This document shows positions 54,921-63,728 of a DNA stretch of 64,000 bases, one piece after another. The translations under genes were made by a program, and so were the position numbers. Origin of the DNA: Sulfurimonas sp. GTDB taxonomy: Bacteria; Campylobacterota; Campylobacteria; Campylobacterales; Sulfurimonadaceae. The notes under the pieces are model-generated. The model did not search any database and was not told the DNA's origin. It saw only the letters and a program-made list of their open reading frames with translations. Location: the NCBI GenBank assembly GCA_016744115.1, contig JADGEZ010000003.1, forward strand, positions 1 to 64,000, in the 5' to 3' direction. The stretch's first letter is position 1; every line of letters begins with the position of its first letter.

Positions 54921-56103
54921 TATTCCCTAATGCTTTGTCTAATCTTTGAATTATATCTAACATTGTAGCTGAAGATACTGCAAAATTCAGTCTCATAAAA
55001 CCGCTTCCCTCTTTTGAAAAACTGATTCCAGCATTGAGTCCAAGTTTTGCTTCATGGATAAAAAATTCTCTCAAACTTTTATCTCTCATCCCCATACCTC
55101 GACAATCTAGCCAGGCTAAGTATGTAGCTTCGATGGGTGTTATTTTTATTTTTTGAGGATAACGCTCACATAGTTTTTTTAAATCATTATAATTTTGCAT
55201 TAAATGAATTTTTAAATCTTCTAACCATTCTTTACCATGCGTATAGGCTGATTCAAATGCTACATGAGATAAGGTACTTCCTTGTGCAAAATGATTTTTT
55301 TCATACACCGTTTGAAACCTTTGTTTTAAATCTTTGTTTGGTATAGCTATAGAACTTATAGCAAAACCTGCCATGTTAAATGTTTTTCCTACTCCTATTG
55401 CGGTGATGGTAATATCTCTCGCCTTTTGAGAAAGGGAAGCAAAAGGGATGTGTATGTTTGGCTCATATACTAAATCAGAATGTATCTCATCTGCAAATAC
55501 TACAATATCATTTTTTAAACAAATTTCAAGTATCTCTAAGAGTTCTTTTTTTCTCCAAACTCTTCCAACAGGATTATGAGGAGAACAAAGAAGTAAAAGT
55601 TTTGTATCTTTATCAATCTTTGCTTTTAAGTCTTCTATATCAAAGGTATAATTTCCCTCTTGAGTGAGCTTAAGAGGGTTCTTTAATACTTTTCTTTTGC
55701 TCTGGCTTACTGAATGAAAAAAAGGTGGATATACAGGAGTTTGAACAATTATCTTATCTCCTATATTACTAAAAGCCTCAATACATACACTCATGCTAGC
55801 AACTACCGAATGAGAATACAAAATATCTTTAAGCTCAAATGATATACCATGCTCTTTTTTCATCCACTGTATTTGAGCCATAAAAGCACTCTTAGGAACT
55901 TCTTCATAACCCATAACAGGATGTTTTAAACGCTTCTTAACAGCCTCTAAAATAAAATCAGGTGTATCTATATCCATATCTGCAACCCATACAGGTATTA
56001 AATCTTTTGTTTTAAATAACTTTTCTCTTAAGGCGTATTTTTCAGCATTAGTATTTTCCCTTGAGGCTGATTCTCTAAAGAGATATTTTATTTTTTCTTC
56101 CAA
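54913..56103 (-). CDS. ovoB: PLP-dependent C-S lyase OvoB (MalY/PatB-like)
   Basis: 396 aa. A fold-type I aminotransferase-like lyase: PVWVADMDIDTPDFI (38-52), SPHNPVGR, DEIHSDL (205-211), and the PLP lysine in GVGKTFNMAG (K240). Alone this looks like cystathionine beta-lyase, but it overlaps ovoA by 16 bases, and in ovothiol synthesis a PLP lyase cleaves the histidyl-cysteine sulfoxide to 5-thiohistidine. That context supports OvoB. Length is normal. Confidence 0.88.
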   Translation of the reverse strand: MEEKIKYLFRESASRENTNAEKYALREKLFKTKDLIPVWVADMDIDTPDFILEAVKKRLKHPVMGYEEVPKSAFMAQIQWMKKEHGISFELKDILYSHSVVASMSVCIEAFSNIGDKIIVQTPVYPPFFHSVSQSKRKVLKNPLKLTQEGNYTFDIEDLKAKIDKDTKLLLLCSPHNPVGRVWRKKELLEILEICLKNDIVVFADEIHSDLVYEPNIHIPFASLSQKARDITITAIGVGKTFNMAGFAISSIAIPNKDLKQRFQTVYEKNHFAQGSTLSHVAFESAYTHGKEWLEDLKIHLMQNYNDLKKLCERYPQKIKITPIEATYLAWLDCRGMGMRDKSLREFFIHEAKLGLNAGISFSKEGSGFMRLNFAVSSATMLDIIQRLDKALGNKN

Positions 56104-58193
56104 ACACTTAACTCAGAGATAGTATGTTGATATTTTCTAGCAGTCTCTTTGATCACGAACTCTAAATCTTGAGTATGGATTAATTCAAACTCCTCTGATA
56201 GGATATTTTTTAATGAATCTAGTGTTTTAATCTCTTTACCATTATCATCCTTATATCCCCCGAGCCAAAACTCTTTTTTTGTTGAGCTTTCTTGCCAAGT
56301 ATAAGGCGAAGTTATCACTAAAATACCATCATCATTTAATCTCTCTCCTACGGTATCTAAAAAGAGTAGTGGCTGGTACAATCTATCTATAAGATTTGTT
56401 GCTATTATTAAGTCATAGGAGTTAAAATTTTGCTTCATATTACAAGCATCTCCCTGCCAAAAAGAGACTTTTTTTTTCAAATTTTCGTAGCCTAAATCTT
56501 TTATTGTAATTTTTTTACTGCTACTTAGATTACCCTCGTCAAGCGTGGAAAAGGCTACATATCCATCCGTTTGTAGTTTTGAACCTACTTGCACAAAACG
56601 AGCTGAAAAATCAATCCCCTCAACCTTATCAAACTCTTTTGCTAACTCAAATGTAGCTCTTCCTGTTGCACAGCCTAAGTCTAATGCTTTTGTTTTATTC
56701 TTAGTAAATTTTGACGCAATTTTTGCACAAGAAATTGCGAAATTTTCTACTCCAAAATGAGTGTCTCCATATTGAAATTCACAATATTGCGATACTAATT
56801 CATCTGTTTCATATATATCCATTCTTTCCTCTTTATTATCTTGTGTTACTACATATCTAAAACCTGCATTTTGGTGAAAATGCTTTCTAAAAGCATATCG
56901 TGACTTTTTCATAATCAAGTTACCACTACTAGCCCATGATGAACCTAGTATAAGGGCATGTTCATTATCAAATGTTGGTACTGTAAAATCATCATAAGCT
57001 GGATGTATTTTAAATCCTTCAAATGGTTTCATAGTGCTTCGAGACCACTGCCAAACATTCCCTACAACATCAAACAATTCATTGCCATCTTTAGCATAAA
57101 AACTATAAGTATCTACGGGTGTAGCACTCATATATTTTAAATTTAAGTTAGCGTCAGAATCTTTTACTATGTCTTTAATCCCAACATATTGGCATAATGC
57201 TTCATATTCATACTCACTTGGAAGTGTATAACTCAAAGAATTTTTTTGGCTTTTATACCTACAAAATGCTTCTGCCTCTAAGGCATTTACGTCTACAGGA
57301 AAACTTAAAGGGAGTTCAATCTTTGAACTAAGTGTTCTATAAAAATATTGAGAGTTTTTTTTCGACCAAAATATAGGATGTTTAGCCTTTGAGTATTTTA
57401 AAAAATCTAGTCCCTCTTTTGACCAAAATTCATCTTTTTCATATCCACCATCTAGTACAAACTCTAAATACTCTTCATTTGAAACCAAATATTTTGATGC
57501 TTGAAAACTTTTTACTTTTTGCGATGAGCTTCCATATTCATTGTCCCAGGCATAGTAATCATCATCTTTTTCTTTACCTAGAGTAACATTTATTTGTGGG
57601 ATTTTCACCAACTTATTTTTAGGTGCATCAGAATAATAATCACAAATTTTAAAAGCTTCAACATTTTGTATGAATTTTAAGGGCATTTGACGATGTAAAA
57701 CCGAGGATGTTTCAAGGTGAATCCTCTCATGCTCAATACCCATCAATATAATCCACATATCAGAGTCAAAAGTAATTGGCAGACTCAGAGGAAGCTCTTC
57801 TATAAGTTTTAAAACTAGTTTTTTTACTTTATCACGATATTTTTTTGTTTCATCAACACTAGGCCAAGTATAATGACTAGATTCAACATCATCCCAAGTC
57901 ATCTCATCCACGCCAACTGCAAAGATAGATTCATAATCTGGATTAATTCTTTCTTCAATGATTTTCATATTGATTAATTTATTTACATAAAATGTTGCAG
58001 TATGTCCAAAATAAAATATCATTGGATGACGAGTTAGCTCACTCTTTTTATAAAAAACTGTATCATCTTTTAAGAGTTCAAACATTTTTTCATAAAGTTC
58101 ATAAGTATTTAAAAAATATTCTTTAATTTCAAGGCGTTTATTTTCTATATTTTCTCCCCTAAGCGTAATGGGATGCATGCTTAATTTATTCAA
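56088..58193 (-). CDS. ovoA: 5-histidylcysteine sulfoxide synthase/methyltransferase OvoA
   Basis: 701 aa, the typical three-part OvoA. A DinB-like N-terminus contributes iron ligands: HX3HXE in MGIEHERIHLE (H155, H159, E161), with GHTATFYVNKL earlier (H64). A formylglycine-enzyme-like (FGE-sulfatase) domain spans about 195-445 (ASKYLVSNEEYLEFVLDGGY, VVGNVWQWSRSTMKPFEGF). The SAM methyltransferase is at about 485-700 (ALDLGCATGRATFELA, YDLIIATNLIDRL). It couples Cys and His with O2, then N-methylates the thiol-histidine. ovoB overlaps its 3' end. Confidence 0.93.
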   Translation of the reverse strand: MNKLSMHPITLRGENIENKRLEIKEYFLNTYELYEKMFELLKDDTVFYKKSELTRHPMIFYFGHTATFYVNKLINMKIIEERINPDYESIFAVGVDEMTWDDVESSHYTWPSVDETKKYRDKVKKLVLKLIEELPLSLPITFDSDMWIILMGIEHERIHLETSSVLHRQMPLKFIQNVEAFKICDYYSDAPKNKLVKIPQINVTLGKEKDDDYYAWDNEYGSSSQKVKSFQASKYLVSNEEYLEFVLDGGYEKDEFWSKEGLDFLKYSKAKHPIFWSKKNSQYFYRTLSSKIELPLSFPVDVNALEAEAFCRYKSQKNSLSYTLPSEYEYEALCQYVGIKDIVKDSDANLNLKYMSATPVDTYSFYAKDGNELFDVVGNVWQWSRSTMKPFEGFKIHPAYDDFTVPTFDNEHALILGSSWASSGNLIMKKSRYAFRKHFHQNAGFRYVVTQDNKEERMDIYETDELVSQYCEFQYGDTHFGVENFAISCAKIASKFTKNKTKALDLGCATGRATFELAKEFDKVEGIDFSARFVQVGSKLQTDGYVAFSTLDEGNLSSSKKITIKDLGYENLKKKVSFWQGDACNMKQNFNSYDLIIATNLIDRLYQPLLFLDTVGERLNDDGILVITSPYTWQESSTKKEFWLGGYKDDNGKEIKTLDSLKNILSEEFELIHTQDLEFVIKETARKYQHTISELSVWKKK

Positions 58194-58262
58194 TTATAAC
58201 CTTTTTATTTGCTATTATATGCAAATTATTCAAAGTAATTTATTAAATATTTCACAAGAATT

Positions 58263-59093
58263 TTAATCTAAAATTTCATGGAGCGTTTTACCATGGTTCA
58301 TAGCATTACTCACATTTTCCCAATTTTCTTCAACAATGTCGTCTTTTAATTTAGTTAATTCTTTTTCAAAAAGTTCTATAGCCTCAATGAGATTTGTTTT
58401 GTTTTGCCTAAAAATATCTTCCCACATAAGAGGAGAACTTTTTGCTAAACGACTCATAGAACGAAATCCACCAGCAGCTAGTGCTAAAATATTATGTTTA
58501 TTTTCTTGTTTCATTACGGTGTTTGCAAGGGAGTACGATATGGCATGTGGCATATGAGAGATAAAAGCAGCGTGTCGATCATGTTCAGTTGCCTTCATAA
58601 AGTACTTTTTCATTCCAAGTGCTTTATAAATTTTTTTTGCAACTAAACCTTGGAACTCACCACTCTCTTGGAGGTCACATAAAACCACAACCTTACCAGT
58701 ATATAAATTCTCTACTGCTGCTGATGGACCAAAATTTTCAGTTCCAGTCATTGGATGTGATGCAACAAAATTTTTTCTTATTTGTGGTGGGACAGAAGAC
58801 ACTATAATTTCTTTGGTACTTCCTAGGTCTATAATCGTTGTATTTGGAGAAACATCTATTAAGTCTTTAAGCACAGATATAACACCATTTACAGGAATAC
58901 AAAGAAAAATTACATCACACTTTTTTATTTGAGAAAATTCTACTACCTTATCCACTAGTTCTAAGCTAATTGCTTGAGTTTGATGCTCTTTATTAAGATC
59001 CAATCCAACTATAGAATTAATGAATGAAAGTTTTTTAAGACTAAGGGCGAGCGATCCTCCCATAAGTCCTAAACCAATAATAGCTATATTCAT
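58263..59093 (-). CDS. tyrA: Prephenate dehydrogenase
   Basis: 276 aa. TyrA oxidatively decarboxylates prephenate to 4-hydroxyphenylpyruvate for tyrosine. The NAD motif IIGLGLMGGSLALSL (4-18), LGSTKEIIVS, the SHPMTGTENFGPSAA active-site segment (about 113-127), and ISHMPHAISYSLAN are intact. It has no chorismate mutase or ACT domain. It is monocistronic, divergent from the Rrf2 gene. Confidence 0.95.
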   Translation of the reverse strand: MNIAIIGLGLMGGSLALSLKKLSFINSIVGLDLNKEHQTQAISLELVDKVVEFSQIKKCDVIFLCIPVNGVISVLKDLIDVSPNTTIIDLGSTKEIIVSSVPPQIRKNFVASHPMTGTENFGPSAAVENLYTGKVVVLCDLQESGEFQGLVAKKIYKALGMKKYFMKATEHDRHAAFISHMPHAISYSLANTVMKQENKHNILALAAGGFRSMSRLAKSSPLMWEDIFRQNKTNLIEAIELFEKELTKLKDDIVEENWENVSNAMNHGKTLHEILD

Positions 59094-59177
59094 GAAAAGT
59101 CTTTATGATGATTTTTGAAATTATACTTAATTTAATACACATAATCATAAATTTTGAATTAAAGTGATGTTTTTCAC

Positions 59178-59206
59178 TATAATGATTGCATTAATTAGTA
59201 TATAAT
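59178..59206 (+). promoter_or_regulatory. Two TATAAT boxes upstream of the Rrf2 gene
   Basis: TATAAT at 59178-59183 and at 59201-59206 precede the Rrf2 ATG at 59235. The segment gtgatgtttttcactata has partial dyad symmetry and could be an operator; autoregulation is common in this family. Confidence 0.45.
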
Positions 59207-59234
59207 ACATTAAAATAAAAGTTAAAGTGAAAAT

Positions 59235-59648
59235 ATGCAACTCAATAAAACATCTAAATATGCAATTAGAATTTTAAGCTACATGGCTAACCATCGTGGC
59301 GGAGAGTTATTAAGCGCAAGAGAAATTTCAGAAACTCTAAACATTCCTTATAAGTTTTTAACAAAAATAATGACTGATCTTGTAAAAGAAGGCTTTATTG
59401 TTTCTATTCGTGGTCGAGAAGGGGGAAATAAGCTTGCTCGTGATGCATCAAAAATAACTATTATGCAAGTTTTAAATGCATTGAATGAATTTAACAATCA
59501 ATCAGAGTGTATTCTTGGTATAGGAAGTTGTGATAATAGAAATAAATGCTCATTACATGATCAATGGATTAAACCTAAAAAAATTATTAATGATATGTTT
59601 AATAATACTACTTTTAAAAATTTAGATGGTGAAAAATTTAAAATTTAA
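59235..59648 (+). CDS. Rrf2-family Fe-S transcriptional regulator
   Basis: 137 aa. The N-terminal winged helix-turn-helix (LNKTSKYAIRILSYMANHRG, LSAREISETLNIPYKFLTKI, GREGGNKLARD) is Rrf2. Three cysteines in the pattern C-x6-C-x5-C (CILGIGSCDNRNKC, about 101-114) suit a [2Fe-2S] or [4Fe-4S] cluster, as in IscR or NsrR. Which signal it senses cannot be told; no iscS/U genes are nearby. It is followed after 34 bases by mobile element copy 2. Confidence 0.9.
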   Translation: MQLNKTSKYAIRILSYMANHRGGELLSAREISETLNIPYKFLTKIMTDLVKEGFIVSIRGREGGNKLARDASKITIMQVLNALNEFNNQSECILGIGSCDNRNKCSLHDQWIKPKKIINDMFNNTTFKNLDGEKFKI

Positions 59649-59682
59649 ATTGGCTTATATTTTACTTATATATAGCATCAGT

Positions 59683-59871
59683 TAGGTAAATCCGATGAGA
59701 TTTCTATGAAATAATTTTTAAAAAAAAAATAGATTTTAAATGCCTTATTTTAGGGCTTTATGTTTTTAGAAAAAGAAAATAACTAAAAGTATAATTCTTA
59801 AAAATAGCTTATAATGAATCAGTAAACATCCTGTTTATGGGCTTCATGAAACACTTCATCGGATTAACCTG
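59683..59871. mobile_element. Short non-autonomous transposon (MITE), copy 2
   Basis: 189 bases, nearly identical to 1787-1975 in the same orientation (differences mainly in the A-tract near 59715). It is flanked by a different perfect 9-base duplication, agcatcagt, at 59674-59682 and 59872-59880. It has the same imperfect terminal inverted repeats. It inserted in the intergenic region beyond the Rrf2 gene. Confidence 0.9.
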
Positions 59872-59906
59872 AGCATCAGTAATATAATTATCTTATGTAT
59901 AGTGCA

Positions 59907-60020
59907 TTATAGATTACAGTAGTCGTCATTTTCAGAACCATCAAATTTCAATTGCTCAAAAACAGCTACTAACTCCTTACTTCTAAGATCATAATTCAAT
60001 AATATTTCAGTATAATGCTC
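59907..60020 (-). pseudogene. Decayed 3' gene fragment
   Basis: On the minus strand 37 codons read EHYTEILLNYDLRSKELV then AVFEQLKFDGSENDDYCNL and TAA. It begins directly after an in-frame TAG and has no usable start codon, though an AGGAG sequence overlaps its 5' end. The sequence looks like a genuine protein C-terminus. It lies downstream of the Fur-like box and a TATAAT box on the same strand, so an iron-regulated gene may have been mostly deleted. The family is unknown. Confidence 0.4.
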
Positions 60021-60095
60021 CTAAAATCTAAGACACTAACTCAGTAAGGTTTATTTTTTATTTTAGTTCTATATGTAGAGTTTCTGAGCTAATAT

Positions 60096-60114
60096 GATAC
60101 TGGTTCTCATTTAG
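60096..60114. promoter_or_regulatory. Fur-box-like site without an intact target gene
   Basis: gatactggttctcatttag matches 12 of 19 positions of the classic Fur consensus (GATAATGATAATCATTATC), keeping GATA-TG and TCATT. TATAAT-like sequences flank it on both strands (60122-60127). The nearest intact gene in each direction is not appropriately placed; only the fragment at 59907-60020 would be downstream. Confidence 0.4.
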
Positions 60115-60128
60115 GATTTGTTATAATA

Positions 60129-60524
60129 TTATAAGTCCAATAAAGTTATTTTAATTTCACACTCACTTCCATCTCTCCATTCTTCTTCGAGTTCATCATG
60201 AAGTTCTTCTATACAGAATTCTTCGTCCTCCTCTTTATCAACTAAAAGATAATAATGAAGTTCAATATTTCTACATAAATCTCCATGTTCATCTTCTCTT
60301 TGATCTTCAACATTGATTGCGTTTATAATTTTTTTATTCTCAGAGGGGAAAGAATACTTAATGGTTCTTCTTACATCAGAAACTGCATCTAGAGATTGTC
60401 CATGCTCATCTTCCAATGCTCCACCCTCTTTAACATCCTTGAACATATAACTATCATATATATTTAGTCTTATCTCATATATGAAATGTGTATCAAAATC
60501 TACAGCGTCGAGAATATTTTTCAT
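60129..60524 (-). CDS. Acidic hypothetical protein
   Basis: 131 aa with very high Asp/Glu content, particularly at the C-terminus (DKEEDEEFCIEELHDELEEEW). No signal peptide, membrane helix or known motif is visible. The internal similarity of GGALEDEHGQSLDAVSDV and NVEDQREDEHGDLCRNIE suggests a short duplicated EDEHG module. It lies 40 bases downstream of the Mur-N-like gene on the same strand. The function is not recognised. Confidence 0.6.
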   Translation of the reverse strand: MKNILDAVDFDTHFIYEIRLNIYDSYMFKDVKEGGALEDEHGQSLDAVSDVRRTIKYSFPSENKKIINAINVEDQREDEHGDLCRNIELHYYLLVDKEEDEEFCIEELHDELEEEWRDGSECEIKITLLDL

Positions 60525-60564
60525 TAAAATTACCTTTATTTAGTATTGCTTAATTATGAATATT

Positions 60565-61572
60565 TTACCATTGAAAGTTTAATCTAAGTTGAGTTTTATC
60601 TGTTGTAGAAGTAGATAAGATTGATTTATCTACTCCTACAACTAGGGCAAAATTGAAACTTACATCTTTTAATATACTTATAATATCTTTTTTACTTTTA
60701 TATCCATAAGTATTTTTATAATCTTCATGCTTATCCATAAGATTATTTGGTAAAACATAAATTATATTTGCCCAATTAGCGTTATTTTGTAAAAATTTTA
60801 TTTCCGATTCTATGAGATTTACATTTGATTCAAAGATAAGAACCTTATCGCTTGTACCAAAATCTTTAATCTCGAATTTTTGATTTATAAACACTGCTTC
60901 AAAATGTTGTATATGAGTAAACTTTCCTAGTCTAAAATTAATATTTAAAGTTTTGTAAAGGTATAATAATTCTTCAAGATAAGGAATAAACAATGGAGAT
61001 ATTAATTGTCTTTCATAAAATATGTCATTATATATAAAAGATGTCTCAAATAGCGTTTTTTCCATAATTATAATGTTTTTTTTAAGATTTTTTGAAATTT
61101 TTTTTATATTTGTAAATATATCTTTATCAGATAAATCTTGACAAAAGAGCAGGGTGGATTTTTCTTCAAGATTCCATAACTGTTTATATATCTCTTGAAT
61201 ATTCCCATAAACTGTGATGAAATTCAAGTTAGTTATCACTCCAAGAGAAAGTTGTAACACTATTTCATTACATTCATAAACAACTATATTTTTACTAATC
61301 AGTCTAAAACGCAATATTCTTTTGAGTGCATCTTCACACTCTTGAACTTTTATCCAAGCTATTTCTGTATCACTTATTTGGGTGGGTTTATCAAAGATAA
61401 TACCATACGCACCATTTTGCACTGCTTCGTCAATCATAGTCTCATCAAAGGCAACAAAGAGATCACCTCTTTTTAAATACTTTACTTCAAAAACAATATT
61501 TTCAAATTTTTCTACAAATGGTTCATTTATTAATTTACCATTTATAAGTGCAAGGATATTTTTAAGTCTCAT
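60565..61572 (-). CDS. Protein with MurE/MurF N-terminal-like domain
   Basis: 335 aa. Residues about 20-100 (VFEVKYLKRGDLFVAFDETMIDEAVQNGAYGIIFD in two pieces) resemble the N-terminal UDP-binding domain of Mur ligases. The ATP-binding GTNGKTT motif of a Mur ligase is absent; the rest is a Lys/Asn/Ile-rich alpha/beta region I cannot assign. It is therefore unlikely to be a ligase. It overlaps metG by 4 bases (ATGA). Confidence 0.65.
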   Translation of the reverse strand: MRLKNILALINGKLINEPFVEKFENIVFEVKYLKRGDLFVAFDETMIDEAVQNGAYGIIFDKPTQISDTEIAWIKVQECEDALKRILRFRLISKNIVVYECNEIVLQLSLGVITNLNFITVYGNIQEIYKQLWNLEEKSTLLFCQDLSDKDIFTNIKKISKNLKKNIIIMEKTLFETSFIYNDIFYERQLISPLFIPYLEELLYLYKTLNINFRLGKFTHIQHFEAVFINQKFEIKDFGTSDKVLIFESNVNLIESEIKFLQNNANWANIIYVLPNNLMDKHEDYKNTYGYKSKKDIISILKDVSFNFALVVGVDKSILSTSTTDKTQLRLNFQW

Positions 61573-63491
61573 CCAATAGGAGTTCCTACTTTTTTAGCTT
61601 TCTCTGGTCTAATCAAACATAAACCATGCTCATCCTTAGCCGCAAGTAACATCCCATCAGAAATCATTCCCATGAGTTTGGCAGGTTTTAAGTTAGCAAC
61701 TACGCATACTTGAGTGCCTATTAAAGAATCCGCACTATAAAACTCTTTTATTCCAGCTACAACTTGACGATTTGAATGCTCACCTAAATCTACTTGAAGT
61801 TTTAAAAGTTTTTTACTCTTAGGAACTTCCTCTGCTTGGACTATCATACCAACTTTGAGAGATGTTTGAAAAAATTGACCTATCTCTATGAGGTTATCTT
61901 CTTCTTTTTTTACACTTTGTTCTTCTTTGGGTGCATTTGGTTGAGCAACTGGAGCTTCTGGCATCAAGGGTTCTTCAACGCGTGGAAAAAGTGGAGGAAC
62001 TTTTTTGATATTAAATACTTTTAATAAATTTTTGCCTAAAACTAGGTCTTTGTAAGATTCGTGATTTATCTCAAAATTCAGAGCATCCGCTATGATATTT
62101 GTAGTTTTTGGCATAATTGGATGCAACATAATTGCAGCTTTTGCTAAAATATTGGCTACTAAGGCAACGGTAGCAAGAGCCTCGTCCTCTTTACCCTCTT
62201 TCATTTTTGCCCAAGGCTCGTAGCCTGTAATAGCACCATTTCCAATTGCAAATAGTTTCCAAAGCTCCTCAAGGTAACGATGTGTTTGCATTTGTTGCAT
62301 AAAAGCATCCAAATTTCCAAGTGCCTCATTCATGGCATCAAGTTCTTTAGAATGGTACTTTTGAACATCTACGCTATCTATTTTAAACTCGGAGTATTTT
62401 CCACTCATACCTATGATACGATTTAAAAGATTTCCAAGATCATTACTAAGTTCAGAGTTGATTCTATCTATGAATGCGCGTTGAGAAAAGTCACCATCTT
62501 GACCAAAGGGAACTTCTCTAAGCATAAAATATCTGAGGTTCTCAGCCCTATAAGCATCCGCTACTACTTTTGGAGCTATTACATTCCCTTTACTTTTTGA
62601 CATCTTCTCGCCATCTCTAGTCCACCAACCATGAGCACAAATATGTTTTGGAAGAGGTAAATCTAAGCTCATTAAAAATGCTGGCCAGTATATAGCATGA
62701 AAACGAAGAATATCTTTTCCAACAAACTGTGTTGATGCAGGCCAATACTTCATATTTGCATCATCTTTACCATATCCTAGTGCTGTAATATAGTTTAAGA
62801 GTGCGTCAAGCCATACATACATAACATGCTTATCATCATTTAAACTCTTTGGAATTTTTACACCCCAAGTAAAAGATGTACGAGTTACCGATAAATCTCG
62901 TAAACCACCTTTTACAAAGTTAATCACTTCATTTATACGAGAACGCGGTAAAATAAAATCAGGATGATCTTCATAATACTTTAAAAGTTTATCTTCATAC
63001 TTTGAGAGTTTAAAAAAATAACTCTCTTCTTTAATGATACTCGTACTCCTCCCACAATCAGGGCAGAACTCACCATCTTCTAATTGCGTTTCAGGAAAAA
63101 ATGTTTCACAACTTACACAATAATGACCCTCGTAAAAATCTTTGTATATGTCACCCTTAGCATACATCACCTCAAAAGCTTTTTGAACACCTCGTTTGTG
63201 GTTTTCATCGGTAGTTCTAATAAACTGATCATAACTTATATCAAACTCATCCCAAAGATTTTTAAATGTAGCAGAGATTTCATCAGCAAACTCTTGTGTA
63301 GGCTTAGCATTTTTTTGAGCTGATTCTTCAATCTTTTGACCATGCTCATCAGTGCCAGTTAAAAAGTAAGTATCTTCACCTTTTAGTTTTTCATATCTAG
63401 TCATGGTATCGGCTATAAAAGTAGTGTAAGCGTGACCAATATGAGCCTCGCCATTTACATAGTATATCGGTGTTGTAATGTATTTACTCAT
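61569..63491 (-). CDS. metG: Methionyl-tRNA synthetase
   Basis: 640 aa. YVNGEAHIGHAYT (HIGH motif, about 10-22), the zinc knuckle CVSCETFFPETQ with CPDCG, and GEKMSKSKGNV (KMSKS, about 293-303) identify MetRS. A C-terminal tRNA-binding (EMAP/Trbp111-like) domain starts near 535 (IGQFFQTSLKVGMIVQAE, SKKLLKLQVDLG). A Pro/Ala/Glu-rich linker (about 495-530) separates the two. It is followed by the Mur-N-like gene in ATGA overlap. Confidence 0.97.
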   Translation of the reverse strand: MSKYITTPIYYVNGEAHIGHAYTTFIADTMTRYEKLKGEDTYFLTGTDEHGQKIEESAQKNAKPTQEFADEISATFKNLWDEFDISYDQFIRTTDENHKRGVQKAFEVMYAKGDIYKDFYEGHYCVSCETFFPETQLEDGEFCPDCGRSTSIIKEESYFFKLSKYEDKLLKYYEDHPDFILPRSRINEVINFVKGGLRDLSVTRTSFTWGVKIPKSLNDDKHVMYVWLDALLNYITALGYGKDDANMKYWPASTQFVGKDILRFHAIYWPAFLMSLDLPLPKHICAHGWWTRDGEKMSKSKGNVIAPKVVADAYRAENLRYFMLREVPFGQDGDFSQRAFIDRINSELSNDLGNLLNRIIGMSGKYSEFKIDSVDVQKYHSKELDAMNEALGNLDAFMQQMQTHRYLEELWKLFAIGNGAITGYEPWAKMKEGKEDEALATVALVANILAKAAIMLHPIMPKTTNIIADALNFEINHESYKDLVLGKNLLKVFNIKKVPPLFPRVEEPLMPEAPVAQPNAPKEEQSVKKEEDNLIEIGQFFQTSLKVGMIVQAEEVPKSKKLLKLQVDLGEHSNRQVVAGIKEFYSADSLIGTQVCVVANLKPAKLMGMISDGMLLAAKDEHGLCLIRPEKAKKVGTPIG

Positions 63492-63530
63492 TTAAAAAAT
63501 TTCCTTATTTTGTAATTTTTTTCGTCTATT

Positions 63531-63728
63531 TTAAAACTCAAATCCACCAGTATCACCTTTGGACATACTGTTGTATACCGCTTTGATATAATCAGTTCTT
63601 AGCTCACAGCTTAAAAAATGTTCACAATCACTACAGCTTTTCATAGATTTTTGCACTTGACACTCTTGTAACTTTAAGAGCATCTCCTCTAAATGAAGCT
63701 GAAATTTGTCTTTAGCAGTTTCTTGCAT
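63531..63728 (-). CDS. Small cysteine protein between fbp and metG
   Basis: 65 aa. A helical N-terminus ([20 protein letters not shown]) is followed by a Cys cluster [14 protein letters not shown] (three cysteines, probably with C at 18 as a fourth metal ligand) and a Gly/Phe end. It is a small conserved protein in Campylobacterota, always near metG in those I recall; the function is unknown. It overlaps the fbp stop by 17 bases. Confidence 0.75.
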   Translation of the reverse strand: MQETAKDKFQLHLEEMLLKLQECQVQKSMKSCSDCEHFLSCELRTDYIKAVYNSMSKGDTGGFEF

